Origin: UBA2988 sp965237965
GTDB taxonomy: Bacteria > Gemmatimonadota > Gemmatimonadetes > Longimicrobiales > Gaopeijiaceae
DNA: 64,000 nt
Assembly: GCA_965237965.1 (NCBI GenBank)
Contig: CBDEGT010000002.1
Location: 496,001 to 560,000, forward strand
Direction: 5' to 3'
Notes under the pieces: generated by a model
Told to the model about the DNA's origin: nothing
Databases searched by the model: none
What the model saw: only the letters and a program-made list of their open reading frames with translations
Shown: positions 50,033 to 58,918 of the stretch, piece by piece
Numbering within the stretch: position 1 is the first letter of the stretch
Layout of the letters: the number at the start of each line of letters is the position of its first letter
Made by a program: the position numbers and the translations under genes

Positions 50033-51898
50033 GTGATCCGCACGCTGGCCCCCCTCGATTGGGGGATCGTGCTCGGCTACCTGCTCATGGCGCTCCTCGT
50101 GGGTGCCATGGTGGCCAGGCGCGCCGGCCTTTCCGTCGGATCGTACTTCGTTGCCGGTCGCGAGCTGCCGTGGTGGTGGCTCGGCACGTCCATGGTGGCG
50201 ACGACCTTCGCGGCGGACACGCCGCTGGTCGTGGCCGGGCTGGTCGCGGAGAACGGAGTGGCGGGTAACTGGTTCTGGTGGTCGTGGGTCCTCTCGCACG
50301 TGTCCATGGCGGTGGTGTTCGCGGCCTTGTGGCGGCGCGCACGGATCCTCACCGATGCCGAGCTGGTGGAGCTCCGCTACGGGGGCCGGAGCGCGAGCGT
50401 GCTGCGCGGCTTCAAAGCCGTCTTCTTCGCGGTGGTGATCAACGCCATCGTGCTCGGCTGGGTCATCCGCGCGATGGTCAAGATCGCCGCGCCCTTCGTC
50501 CATTGGGACGAGTGGCTGGGGGCCGCAATGGTGACGGCGTTTGCCGAAGCGTGGCCGGCGGTGCTGTCGGTCGGTGGTCCCGGCGACACGCTCACCGTTC
50601 TCGTGCTGTTCGGGTTGATCGGTATCTACTCCAGCCTGGGCGGGATCCGAGGGGTGATCCTCACCGATCTGTTCCAGTTCGCATTGGCGTTGGCGGCAAG
50701 CGTCCTGTTCGCGTGGTTCGCGGTGGACAGCGTGGGCGGGATGGACGGTCTGCTAGCCGGTCTTGCGGTCCACTACGATGCCGACCAGGTGCTTGCCTTC
50801 GTACCGTCCTCGGGAGCGGCCTGGCTCCCGCTTCAGGTCTTCTTCATCTACTTGTCCGTGCAGTGGTGGGCGCAGTTCGCGAGCGATGGCAGTGGCTACC
50901 TGGCGCAGCGGCTCTTCACGGCTAAGAGCGATGCCCATGCAGAAGCGGGCGGGCTGTGGTTCGCGGTTGCCAACTATGGGCTCCGTACCTGGCCCTGGGT
51001 CTTGATCGGTCTGGTCGGCATGGTGGCCTTTGCGCCCGGAGCCGTGGGCAACGGCGCCGCGGCTGCGATGGTGGCGGACGATCCGGAGATGGCCTACCCG
51101 GTCCTCATGGCCGAGCTGCTGCCAACGGGTTTGCTGGGCATCCTGTTCGCGTCGCTGCTGGCCGCGTTCATGAGCACGGTGGACACGCATCTCAACTGGG
51201 GTGCCAGCTACCTGGTGAACGACGTCTACCACCGCTTCCTTCGGCCGGAGGCCGGCGACCGAGAACTCGTCCGCGTGAGCCGGGCGGTCGTGTTCGGTCT
51301 GGTCTTGCTCGCGTTGGCTGCCGCTGCGCGCATCGAGAGCATCGAGCAGGCTTGGCGGTTCCTCATCGCTCTTGGGGCTGGGCTCGGGCTTCCCTCGATG
51401 CTGCGGTGGCTCTGGTGGCGGGTGAACGCCTGGACCGAGATCGCCGGCATCGTGGTGGCGACGAGCACGGCCCTCGTCCTCTATCCCCTCTTCCCCGATG
51501 TCCGGGACGAGTACCTCCTTCTGGCGATCGTCGGCATCTCGGTTCCAGCGGCGCTCGCGGCCACCCTCTTGACCCCACCGGTGCCGATGGACCGCCTCGC
51601 CCATTTCGTGCGCCTCGTGCGCCCGCCCGGCTGGTGGCGTGGACTCCCGGGTGTGGCCTCCAGGGAGAGCATGCTCTGGACCGCGTTCGCCTGGGTTTGC
51701 GGGAACGTCGGCGTCTTCGGGGTGATGTTCGGCCTGGGCTACGTCGTGTTCGGCCGCCCGGAGTGGGGGGTGCCGACAACGTTGCTCGGGCTGGCGGCGC
51801 TCGTAGTCACGATCGGAGCCCTCGGCCGCACACGCACGCGCGCGCGCGCGGCGCCGGAGGAGGAGGGCGCGGGGGCTGCCTTCGGCGGGAACCGGTGA
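50033..51898 (+). CDS. Sodium:solute symporter (SSS family)
   Basis: A 621-residue inner-membrane protein with about 13-14 helices. SSS features: DWGIVLGYLLMALLVGAMVARR, SYFVAGRELPWWWLGTSMVATTFAADTPL, VLFGLIGIYSSLGGIRGVILTDLFQFALAL, and GILFASLLAAFMSTVDTHLNWGASYLVNDVYHRF. The GTG at 50033 is taken as start; no strong ribosome-binding site is seen, but a short leader frame overlaps it. It probably imports a sugar, amino acid or other solute with sodium. The C-terminus is basic and Ala-rich over an alternating CG run (about 51835-51850). Confidence 0.85.
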   Translation: MIRTLAPLDWGIVLGYLLMALLVGAMVARRAGLSVGSYFVAGRELPWWWLGTSMVATTFAADTPLVVAGLVAENGVAGNWFWWSWVLSHVSMAVVFAALWRRARILTDAELVELRYGGRSASVLRGFKAVFFAVVINAIVLGWVIRAMVKIAAPFVHWDEWLGAAMVTAFAEAWPAVLSVGGPGDTLTVLVLFGLIGIYSSLGGIRGVILTDLFQFALALAASVLFAWFAVDSVGGMDGLLAGLAVHYDADQVLAFVPSSGAAWLPLQVFFIYLSVQWWAQFASDGSGYLAQRLFTAKSDAHAEAGGLWFAVANYGLRTWPWVLIGLVGMVAFAPGAVGNGAAAAMVADDPEMAYPVLMAELLPTGLLGILFASLLAAFMSTVDTHLNWGASYLVNDVYHRFLRPEAGDRELVRVSRAVVFGLVLLALAAAARIESIEQAWRFLIALGAGLGLPSMLRWLWWRVNAWTEIAGIVVATSTALVLYPLFPDVRDEYLLLAIVGISVPAALAATLLTPPVPMDRLAHFVRLVRPPGWWRGLPGVASRESMLWTAFAWVCGNVGVFGVMFGLGYVVFGRPEWGVPTTLLGLAALVVTIGALGRTRTRARAAPEEEGAGAAFGGNR

Positions 51899-51968
51899 AC
51901 GGCGCGGGCACGTCGGTCCGAGACGTTGTGCGTCGCCGCCGGGGGTTGGAACTGGTGGCGACGGGGGC

Positions 51969-52439
51969 CTAGAGGGAGTCCTTCGGCCGCGTACGGCCGG
52001 TGCTGCGCCCCTTCTGATAGCGGTCCACGAACTCATCCACTTCGAGCGAAGCGATCGCGTCTCCGATCACGTCCAGCGGCAGGTCGTCGAGCTTTCTGAA
52101 ACGCACGCACGACTTGCCAACATCGTAGCGCATCCCGGTCGCACGATAGGCTAACTCGAACGCGGCTCGCGACTCCTCGTTGGCGTAAATCCCCGAGACA
52201 TACGCGGCCATGTGACGTTTCTGGGAGGCCAGCGCTGCGTACATCAGCGGCTGGCCGTTGTACGTGTCGGGGACGGTCGACAGAGGCACCTGGTAGCAGA
52301 TCATACCCCAGTTCATGGCCTCCTCGTAGCCCTCGGGCAGGCGATCCAGAATGACTTTGCGTACCGCGCTGAGCGCGGCGCGCCGGTCGCTCGGGAGGCC
52401 ACGGATGTACTCGGCCACCGTCCTCGCGTCGGATCTCAC
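51969..52439 (-). CDS. DUF1801 family protein
   Basis: A 156-residue cytosolic protein with the DUF1801 (YdhG-like) fold: TVAEYIRGLPSDRRAALSAVRKVILDRLPEGYEEAMNWGMICYQVP, QPLMYAALASQKRHMAAYVSGIY and GKSCVRFRKLDDLPLDVIGDAIA. Some relatives are called iron chaperones, but no role is fixed for this one. It converges with the symporter gene and lies 14 bases from the export gene upstream on the same strand. Confidence 0.85.
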   Translation of the reverse strand: MRSDARTVAEYIRGLPSDRRAALSAVRKVILDRLPEGYEEAMNWGMICYQVPLSTVPDTYNGQPLMYAALASQKRHMAAYVSGIYANEESRAAFELAYRATGMRYDVGKSCVRFRKLDDLPLDVIGDAIASLEVDEFVDRYQKGRSTGRTRPKDSL

Positions 52440-52453
52440 TTCGTCGAGCGGGC

Positions 52454-53884
52454 TCAGCCCCCGGAGATGATGACGATGGCGGCTACAACGGAGGTAAACA
52501 GCGAAGCCAGGCTTCCCCAGAATTGGATGCCGTCACCGAACCGGCTCCGAAGCGCCGGTGGCACGTGGATCCAGTCGCCCGAGCGCACCGCCATTTCCAG
52601 CGCGGCGGGATCGGCGGACGTGGGGCGGAGATCCAGGAGAAAGGTTTCTCCGTCCCTGATCAGTTGGACGGCGGCGGCGTTGGAGGCGGGATTATCCCCG
52701 ACCGACACATCGGTCCCCATCCCACCGGCGGTCGACACCGCGTCGAGTACCGTCGCGCTCGGCTCGAGCAAGTAGTGACCCGCCCGGCCCACCAGGCCGG
52801 TGACGTTCACCCTGAGCTTCACCTCGAGCGTGATCACCGGGTCACGGTAGAAGGCCCCGAACTTCTCGACCAGGAGCGAGCGAAGGGCCGGGGCGTCGAG
52901 GCCGGCCACCTGCACGCTCCCGATGAAGGGAAAGGACACGTTGCCCATCCGGTCAACGACCCGGGCACCCTGAATCGACGGGACCGGCTCTGCGGCTGCC
53001 GTATGGAAGACCGTTTCGATCTGATCCCCCGGGCGCACGCCGTACGCAGGCTCGCGGGCCACTTCGGCCTCGGAAACGGGGCGCTCGCTGGTGGAGGGCA
53101 CGGGGTCCTGTACCAGGCTGTCCCTGGGTTGGGCGGCCACCACGGCGGTCGGGGTCTCTTCCGGGTGCGGGGTCGCTTCGGGCGCGAGGGACGGTGGGGT
53201 GGGTTCGGGGTCGGGAGGTATGGGGCCGGGTTCTGCGACCGTATCGGGGACGTCCAGCGGGACGTTGGGGGCTGGGTCCAAAATAGAAACTCTAGTTCTA
53301 ATTGTGTCCAGGGCGGAATCCGGCACGAGATCCCTCCCGATTCCCGCGACGGGTTCGGGGCCCGGGGTCGGCAGAGAGTCGCTCGGAGCCGGGGCCTCCC
53401 GCTGCGCCACGGCCGGGCCACGAATCGGGTCGACGCGGGGGCCAGGAGCGACGGCGACGCGGGGGCCAGCGCCCGGAATGATCAGCTCCTCACCGGGATA
53501 GATCCAGTGAGGATCCTCCACGACCTCCGGGTTCGCTTCGTGGATCTCCTGCCATCTCCACGGAGCCCCGTAGTGCTGCCCGGCGATCGCCCAGAGGGTT
53601 TCGCCCTGCACGACCCGATGGGCGTCGGTAGGTGCCGGAGGGGTAGCGAGATCCGAGGTGAGGGTCGGGATGACCAGCTCCTCGCCCGGATAGATCCGAT
53701 GGGGATCTTCCACGACATCCCGGTTCGCCTCGTGGATCTCCTGCCATCTCCACGGGGCCCCGTAGTGCTGCCCGGCGATCGCCCAGAGCGTCTCGCCCGG
53801 AGCCACCCGGTGCACGCCGGCCTGTGCCTGCACCGTCAGCGGGACGAGAAGTAGAGCAAGAGCAGCCGCCACCGATCGAAACAT
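52454..53884 (-). CDS. LysM / polysaccharide export (SLBB) protein
   Basis: A 476-residue secreted protein. Signal peptide VAAALALLLVPLTVQAQA; two nearly identical LysM units (HRVAPGETLWAIAGQHYG and HRVVQGETLWAIAGQHYG, each with EIHEANP/R and IYPGEELVIP); a long Pro-rich linker (about residues 140-285); then a poly_export domain (YGVRPGDQIETVFHT, GNVSFPFIGSVQVAGLDAPALRSLLVEKF, RDPVITLEVK), an SLBB-like unit (VTGLVGRAGHYLLEPSATVLDAVSTAGGM) and a hydrophobic C-terminal helix. It resembles Wza-type exporters with added peptidoglycan-binding repeats, so it may anchor export of a surface polysaccharide to the wall. Confidence 0.82.
   Translation of the reverse strand: MFRSVAAALALLLVPLTVQAQAGVHRVAPGETLWAIAGQHYGAPWRWQEIHEANRDVVEDPHRIYPGEELVIPTLTSDLATPPAPTDAHRVVQGETLWAIAGQHYGAPWRWQEIHEANPEVVEDPHWIYPGEELIIPGAGPRVAVAPGPRVDPIRGPAVAQREAPAPSDSLPTPGPEPVAGIGRDLVPDSALDTIRTRVSILDPAPNVPLDVPDTVAEPGPIPPDPEPTPPSLAPEATPHPEETPTAVVAAQPRDSLVQDPVPSTSERPVSEAEVAREPAYGVRPGDQIETVFHTAAAEPVPSIQGARVVDRMGNVSFPFIGSVQVAGLDAPALRSLLVEKFGAFYRDPVITLEVKLRVNVTGLVGRAGHYLLEPSATVLDAVSTAGGMGTDVSVGDNPASNAAAVQLIRDGETFLLDLRPTSADPAALEMAVRSGDWIHVPPALRSRFGDGIQFWGSLASLFTSVVAAIVIISGG
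53483..53815. repeat. 192-base in-frame tandem duplication coding the two LysM units
   Basis: About 130 bases of coding sequence starting at 53483 recur with few changes 192 bases (64 codons) further on, from 53675. The middle 50 bases are almost identical. It lies inside the LysM/export gene. Confidence 0.8.
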
Positions 53885-54396
53885 CCGACTCCTCGATCAG
53901 GATCCTGGGCAGAGTACCCAAGATAGGCCTTTCTGGGCGGCACAGTCAATTGAATTTTTCGCTATTTCCAAACAAACGTTTTGAGTTTTTGGTCTTCCTC
54001 GTTCTCGGGGGCCGTCGCCCGGTGTGGGCCGCGTGGGCTTCCCCGGGGGCGGAGAAACGCTGCCGGCCGCAGGCGAGGCGGCCTCCACACGTTTGCGTCG
54101 TGCTCACCTATATCCGTTCACCCCGCCTCGAGCGTCTCGACCGGAGTGACGGGCACGGCTCGGTGGCCGCCATGGCGCAGCCCGAGCGGGGCGATAAATT
54201 AGAACCGCGATTCTGAAAAGAGATGGTGTGGCAGGCAGGGCTCCCCGGCGACCAGGCGTGGCCCCTGGGTGGCCAGCCGCCCACTCCGGCGACCTCTTTC
54301 TGGCTGGGGCCCCGCTGGTAGGAGGAGGTGGTCACTTCGAGCCCCGCGCGGCCCGATGGTCGCGCGGGGCTTGGGTGTGGTCGGTTCTCGGGGGTG
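53885..54396. other. Intergenic region with AT-rich patch and hairpin
   Basis: A stretch of about 60 bases from 53940 is strikingly AT-rich (runs of T and A, for example TTGAATTTTTCGC) in very GC-rich surroundings and may hold the promoter of the minus-strand export gene. No gene is supported. A hairpin at 54340-54371 marks the end of the next gene. Confidence 0.45.
54340..54371 (-). terminator. Terminator-like hairpin
   Basis: An 11-base perfect stem AGCCCCGCGCG / CGCGCGGGGCT with a 10-base loop, 25 bases after the stop codon of the gene at 54397. No clear T-run. Confidence 0.5.
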
Positions 54397-54912
54397 CTAG
54401 GCGGGTCGGATCTGGCTCACCGCGATCGGCAGCCCCTGGCCGCCGCAGACCGGTCCGGTCGGGACCGTCCCGATCACCTCCACGCGCTGGCCCGGGGACC
54501 ACGTTCCGACGTCCCCCTGGAGCGAGAACAGCGTGTTGTCCGGGCCGTCGAGCGCGAGGCAGCTCGTCCCGTCGGCACTGATCGTCCCAAAGATCCGTAT
54601 GGTTCCGTCCGGACGCGTCACGAGAAACGGATCGGAGACGGCGCGCGGGGTGCCGCCCCCGAAAGACAGGAAGACGAAGTGCACTCGGTCGAGCTCCGCC
54701 CAGTAGGGGACCAGGACTGTCATGGTCAGGTTTCCGGTCCCGTCGGCCTCTGCCCTGCCCACGATCTCGTACTGTCCATACGATCCGAAGCCGATGCGAA
54801 CCGGCTGGAACGGGAGCATCCCGATCGCCGTCACCGTCACCTCACCGTCCAGGGGAGCCCCGCGGGGATGGACCATGGGTCTGATCTGTTGGCCTCGGGC
54901 AGTCTGGATCAT
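54397..54912 (-). CDS. IPT-like / DUF5818-like beta-sandwich protein
   Basis: About 171 residues if started at ATG 54912; the frame is open further upstream to 55059, and ATG 54876 is also possible. The first half reads GAPLDGEVTVTAIGMLPFQPVRIGFGSYGQYEIVGRAEADGTGN, a typical IPT/TIG-type Ig-like repeat. The second half, GTISADGTSCLALDGPDNTLFSLQGDVGTWSPGQRVEVIGTV, resembles the small DUF5818-type beta-barrel. No signal peptide was seen with any start, so its location is open. Confidence 0.6.
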   Translation of the reverse strand: MIQTARGQQIRPMVHPRGAPLDGEVTVTAIGMLPFQPVRIGFGSYGQYEIVGRAEADGTGNLTMTVLVPYWAELDRVHFVFLSFGGGTPRAVSDPFLVTRPDGTIRIFGTISADGTSCLALDGPDNTLFSLQGDVGTWSPGQRVEVIGTVPTGPVCGGQGLPIAVSQIRPA

Positions 54913-55153
54913 GGCTCGACTCTGCCGGCTGGAGGCAGACAACGCCCCTGCCACGGGCTCACGGCCGCAGCAGGATCTTCCACCACGTAGTATGACAGTA
55001 CATCCGGGGAGCGGACCAGATCCCATTGCACCCTGCGCGGCCGCACGGCGCTCAAACATGCCCTCCCCTCGGATGCGCTCGCTTCGGGGTTATGTTCCAA
55101 TCGGCGTCCGGGACCTCGACCCGACACGTTCCCGGCAACCCGAGGAGGCGGTC

Positions 55154-56527
55154 ATGTCCAAGCGGGCCATGGCGCTCATGCCCAGCCGAGCCATGGTGCT
55201 GGCGGTCGTGCTCGCGGCCACCGCTCCGCTGCTCGTGGCGCAGGAGGCGCCCACCGGACGACCGACCGTTTACCGCGTTCCGGTGACCGGGGTCATCGAG
55301 CTCGGCTTGGCGCCCTTCATCGAGCGCGCCCTGCGTGAGGCGGAGGCAGTGGGCGCGAGGGCGGTCGTGCTCGACATCGATACGCCCGGCGGACGGGTGG
55401 ATGCGGCCGAGCGAATCGCGGACGCGGTGAGCGACGCAGCCGTGCCCGTGCACGCCTACGTCAATCGGCGGGCGTTCTCCGCCGGGGCGATGATCGCGCT
55501 CGCTACGCAGCGGATCCACATGCGCCCGGGGTCGGTGATCGGCGCGGCGACGCCCGTGAGCGGTTCGGGGGAGAAGGCCCCGGAGAAGGTGGTCTCGGCG
55601 ATGCGGAGCTCGATGCGGGCGCTCGCGGAGGCCCGCGACCTCGACCCGCGTGTCGCGGAGGCCATGGTGGACGAGGACATCGCCATCCCCGACGTGAGCG
55701 AGGAGGGGAAGCTGCTCACCCTAACGACCAGCGAGGCGACGGCGCTGGGCTATGCCGGCGAGGTGGAGGATTGGGACGCGCTGATGGACGCCATCGGCGC
55801 GCCCGGTGCGCAGGTGCAGGACATGGAAGTGAACTGGGCCGAGCGTCTGGTGCGTTTCTTCACGCACCCCGTGGTGGCGCCCTTCCTGCTCTCGCTCGGC
55901 TTCCTGGGGTTGATGATCGAGCTCCGGGCTCCCGGGCTCGGGCTCCCGGGCGCCGCGGGTCTCCTCTCACTCGGTCTCTTCTTCGGTTCGCACCTCATCA
56001 TCGGACTGGCGGGGTGGGAGGCCGTGCTTCTATTCGTTGCGGGAGTCGTCCTCATCGCGATCGAGGTCTTGATGGTTCCTGGAATGGGGCTCCTAGGCTT
56101 CGTCGGTGCCGGCGGTGTGCTCGGTGGGCTTTACCTCAGCCTGATCGGCCAGCTGCCGACCAGCGCGGATTTCTCGCGCGGCGCGGCCATTCTCAGCACG
56201 TCGATTCTCGCCGTGTTGGTAGGATCCTGGTTCCTGCTCCGACGCCTCCCGTCCAACCGGCGGCTGGGTCTCCTTGGGATCTTCCTCACCAAGGCGACCG
56301 GCCGCGACGTGGGGTACGCATCCGCGGAACGCCGGGAGGAGTTGGTGGGCAAGGAGGGGACCGCGCTCACCGACCTGCGGCCGTCCGGCACCGGGCAGTT
56401 CGGCGAGGAGAGGATCGACGTCGTCTCCGAGTCGGAGTGGATCGAGCACGGGACAGCGATCCGCGTCGTCGCTTCGGAGGGGTACCGCAACGTGGTACGT
56501 CCCGTGAAGGCACCCGCCGGTCCATGA
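55154..56527 (+). CDS. nfeD: NfeD-family membrane serine protease-like protein
   Basis: A 457-residue protein starting at ATG 55154 (GAGGAGGCGGTC before it) with a signal peptide (AMVLAVVLAATAPLLVAQ). The N-terminal ClpP/SppA-like domain has VVLDIDTPGGRVDAAERI, and NRRAFSAGAMIALA with the likely catalytic Ser. Four to five membrane helices follow (VVAPFLLSLGFLGLMIEL, GLLSLGLFFGSHLIIGL, LLFVAGVVLIAIEVLMVPG). A C-terminal OB-fold NfeD domain ends it (LVGKEGTALTDLRPSGTGQFGEERIDVVSES). The long form is normally paired with a flotillin-like gene, as here (floA 54 bases downstream), and helps organise membrane microdomains. Confidence 0.9.
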   Translation: MSKRAMALMPSRAMVLAVVLAATAPLLVAQEAPTGRPTVYRVPVTGVIELGLAPFIERALREAEAVGARAVVLDIDTPGGRVDAAERIADAVSDAAVPVHAYVNRRAFSAGAMIALATQRIHMRPGSVIGAATPVSGSGEKAPEKVVSAMRSSMRALAEARDLDPRVAEAMVDEDIAIPDVSEEGKLLTLTTSEATALGYAGEVEDWDALMDAIGAPGAQVQDMEVNWAERLVRFFTHPVVAPFLLSLGFLGLMIELRAPGLGLPGAAGLLSLGLFFGSHLIIGLAGWEAVLLFVAGVVLIAIEVLMVPGMGLLGFVGAGGVLGGLYLSLIGQLPTSADFSRGAAILSTSILAVLVGSWFLLRRLPSNRRLGLLGIFLTKATGRDVGYASAERREELVGKEGTALTDLRPSGTGQFGEERIDVVSESEWIEHGTAIRVVASEGYRNVVRPVKAPAGP

Positions 56528-56581
56528 TCTCCGCCGGCCCGTCCGCTCCCCAATCACCCACGATTCCATCGAGGGCTGCCC

Positions 56582-57580
56582 ATGACTGACGAGCTCTTCT
56601 TTTCGACCAGCCTGATCACGTTGGTCGGCGCTTTCATCCTCGTAAGCCTGATCCTTTGGGCGATTCCGGTGCGCTTGTGGGTCGAGGCGATCTCCGCCGG
56701 CGCGAAGGTCGGCATTGGGTACCTGGTGGGAATGCGACTCCGGAAGGTGAACCCGCCCGCCGTGGTGCGTCCCCTGATCTGGGCGACCAAGGCGGGAATC
56801 GTGCTCGACATCGGGGACCTCGAGGCGCACTACCTCGCCGGCGGTGCGGTCGATCGAGTGGTGCGCGCGCTGATCAGCGCGGACAAGGCGAATATCGAGC
56901 TGTCCTTCCAGCAGGCGGCCGCTATCGACCTTGCCGGGCGCGATGTGTTCGAGGCCGTCCAGGTGTCGGTCAACCCGAAGGTGATCACGACTCCGCGCGT
57001 AGCGGCCATGGCGCGCGACGGCATCCAGCTGATCGCGATCGCGCGCGTCACGGTGCGGGTGAACATCAATCGACTGGTGGGAGGCGCAGGCGAGGAGACG
57101 GTCCTGGCACGGGTGGGCGAGGGCATCGTGTCGAACATCGGCTCCGCGGATTCCCACAAGGCCGTCCTCGAGAACCCCGACAACATCTCCAAGACCGTGC
57201 TCGCACGCGGTCTGGACGCCGGTACGGCGTTCGAGATCCTCTCCATCGACATCGCCGACATCGACGTCGGCAAGAACATCGGTGCCGAGCTGCAGACCGA
57301 TCAGGCCGAGGCCGACAAGCGGGTCGCCCAGGCGCGCGCCGAGGAGCGGCGTGCGATGGCCGTCGCGCTGGAGCAGGAGAACCGCGCCAAGGTGCAGGAG
57401 AAGCGGGCCGATCTGGTCGAGGCCGAGGCCAAGGTTCCGCTGGCGATCGCCGAGGCCTTTCGGGGCGGGAACCTCGGGGTGATGGACTACATGCGGTACA
57501 AGAACATCCAGTCCGATACCTCCATGCGGGAGTCGATCTCCGGCGGCGAAGAGGGAGGACAGTCGGAGCCGGTGGGTTGA
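56582..57580 (+). CDS. floA: Flotillin-like protein FloA (UPF0365)
   Basis: A 332-residue protein with one N-terminal membrane helix (SLITLVGAFILVSLILWAIPV) and an SPFH domain typical of FloA: GMRLRKVNPPAVVRPLIWATKAGI, DLEAHYLAGGAVDRVVRALISADKANI, AIDLAGRDVFEAVQVSVNPKVI. It ends in a coiled-coil (DKRVAQARAEERRAMAVALEQENRAKVQEKRADLVEAEAKVP). It forms lipid-raft-like membrane domains. The neighbouring nfeD confirms the assignment. Its stop overlaps the TTG start of the next gene. Confidence 0.93.
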   Translation: MTDELFFSTSLITLVGAFILVSLILWAIPVRLWVEAISAGAKVGIGYLVGMRLRKVNPPAVVRPLIWATKAGIVLDIGDLEAHYLAGGAVDRVVRALISADKANIELSFQQAAAIDLAGRDVFEAVQVSVNPKVITTPRVAAMARDGIQLIAIARVTVRVNINRLVGGAGEETVLARVGEGIVSNIGSADSHKAVLENPDNISKTVLARGLDAGTAFEILSIDIADIDVGKNIGAELQTDQAEADKRVAQARAEERRAMAVALEQENRAKVQEKRADLVEAEAKVPLAIAEAFRGGNLGVMDYMRYKNIQSDTSMRESISGGEEGGQSEPVG

Positions 57581-58299
57581 GCGACTTCGGGACCCTGCTG
57601 GCGTGGCTCGGGTTGATGGCCGTGCTCTCACTCATGGACGCCATGGCGCGCCGACAGCGGCGGCGGCAGGCGCCCGGGGAGGGGCCGGAGCCGACCCGGC
57701 GGGAGCCGACATTGGGCGAGACTTCCACGCGTGGGACGCCGCGGCCGGCTCGGCCACAGCGGGCACCGGGCCGTGCGCCCCCCTCCCGATCCCGAGGGCC
57801 CTCTGCGCCGCGCCCTTCGCAGCCGGCCGATCTCCCCTCGCCGGAAGTCACGCCTGAAGTCACGCCGGAAGTCACGCCGCAGTGGGCCGAGGTGCGCCGT
57901 CGCCTCGAGGAGATGGGTGTGGTGGTCGCGGAGGAAACGGCCGGCGTACCCGAGGAATCCCGCGAGCCCGAGCGTCAGCCCCCGCTGCCCGACACGGTTC
58001 CCGTTCCCCCTCCGTCTTCGGATCGCCCGCCGTTGATCGTCGCCGCCGAGGAGATCCGGGAGCGCGGGCGGCGGAAGATGGCGGAGGCGGTCGCCCCTCT
58101 GCTGCGGAGCGCCGGGCCGGCGGTACCTGCCTCCGCGACGGTTCGGCGAGCCGGTCGGGCCCGTGCGGTGCTTGGCCCGGACCTGCGAACGCTCCTGCGT
58201 GGAGACCCCGACGCGGTGCGTCGGGCCGTGCTTTATCGCGAGGTACTGGGTCCGCCCCTCGGATCGCGGCGCACGGCCGGCGGCTGGGAGTCGATCTAA
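57577..58299 (+). CDS. Hypothetical protein following floA
   Basis: A 240-residue protein starting at TTG 57577, overlapping the floA stop. One N-terminal membrane helix (LLAWLGLMAVLSLMDAMA), then a long Pro/Arg-rich linker with a repeat of PEVTPEVTPEVT (57846-57880, a 12-base DNA unit). A helical piece follows (WAEVRRRLEEMGVVVAEE), and a C-terminal RAVLGPDLRTLLRGDPDAVRRAVLYREVLGPP that looks like a short conserved helical motif. No known domain was recognised. Location and overlap suggest it is part of the NfeD/FloA membrane system. Confidence 0.7.
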   Translation: MSDFGTLLAWLGLMAVLSLMDAMARRQRRRQAPGEGPEPTRREPTLGETSTRGTPRPARPQRAPGRAPPSRSRGPSAPRPSQPADLPSPEVTPEVTPEVTPQWAEVRRRLEEMGVVVAEETAGVPEESREPERQPPLPDTVPVPPPSSDRPPLIVAAEEIRERGRRKMAEAVAPLLRSAGPAVPASATVRRAGRARAVLGPDLRTLLRGDPDAVRRAVLYREVLGPPLGSRRTAGGWESI

Positions 58300-58450
58300 G
58301 AGGGCGCTTCCGCATCTTTCGCCGGCCGCGGTCAGGTCGGAGCGGTGCGTGTGGCGTGGGCGGTTCTGTTCGGGTCCGGGGGCCTGCGGTATACTCGCGT
58401 CTTGCATCCGACCCCCTTCCCGGACGGGCCCCGCGCAGGATGATTCCGCG

Positions 58451-58915
58451 ATGCACGAAATGAGCGTCCACGACGTCCCATCCCAGCAGCATGAAGGGAC
58501 CGTGGCAAACGGCGCTTCGGCACCCGGTCACAGCGTTCTGGTCGTGGACGATGACGCCGCAGTACGTAGTTCGATCCGGCGATCGCTCGAGTCACACGGG
58601 TACGAGGTAGCCGAGGCAAGCAACTCACGGGAGGCGCGCGAGGTCTTCGAGAGCGTCCTTCCGGACCTCGTGCTCATGGATCTGATCCTCCCGAATGGAT
58701 TGGAGGGCCGTGAGGCGGCGAACATGCTGTTCGGCATGAACCCGAACCTGAAAGTCCTGTTCATCTCGGGATACTCCAGCCCGGAGGCAATGCGGATGGG
58801 CCGTTTGACCGCGGGCGAGGGGTTCCTTCGCAAGCCGTTCGAGCTTCACGAGCTGCTGGAGGCAGTCGGCCGCCTTCTCGGAGGCTCGGGCACGCCTCCG
58901 GCTCCCGGCGGATAG
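58451..58915 (+). CDS. Single-domain response regulator
   Basis: A 154-residue protein with one receiver domain. VLVVDDDAAVRSSIRRSLESHGY has the acidic pair, LPDLVLMDLILPNGLEG the phosphorylated Asp, LFISGYSS the switch Ser/Thr region, and GFLRKPFELHELL the conserved Lys. There is no output domain, so it would signal by protein contact or phosphotransfer. A preceding tail of about 27 residues is unstructured. ATG 58451 is the natural start. No histidine kinase is in the window. Confidence 0.87.
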   Translation: MHEMSVHDVPSQQHEGTVANGASAPGHSVLVVDDDAAVRSSIRRSLESHGYEVAEASNSREAREVFESVLPDLVLMDLILPNGLEGREAANMLFGMNPNLKVLFISGYSSPEAMRMGRLTAGEGFLRKPFELHELLEAVGRLLGGSGTPPAPGG

Positions 58916-58918
58916 CCG

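Noticed and set aside
51835..51852. Alternating CG run as possible Z-DNA or regulatory site
   Set aside because: It lies inside the symporter C-terminus and codes a plain Arg/Ala tail; no other sign of function.
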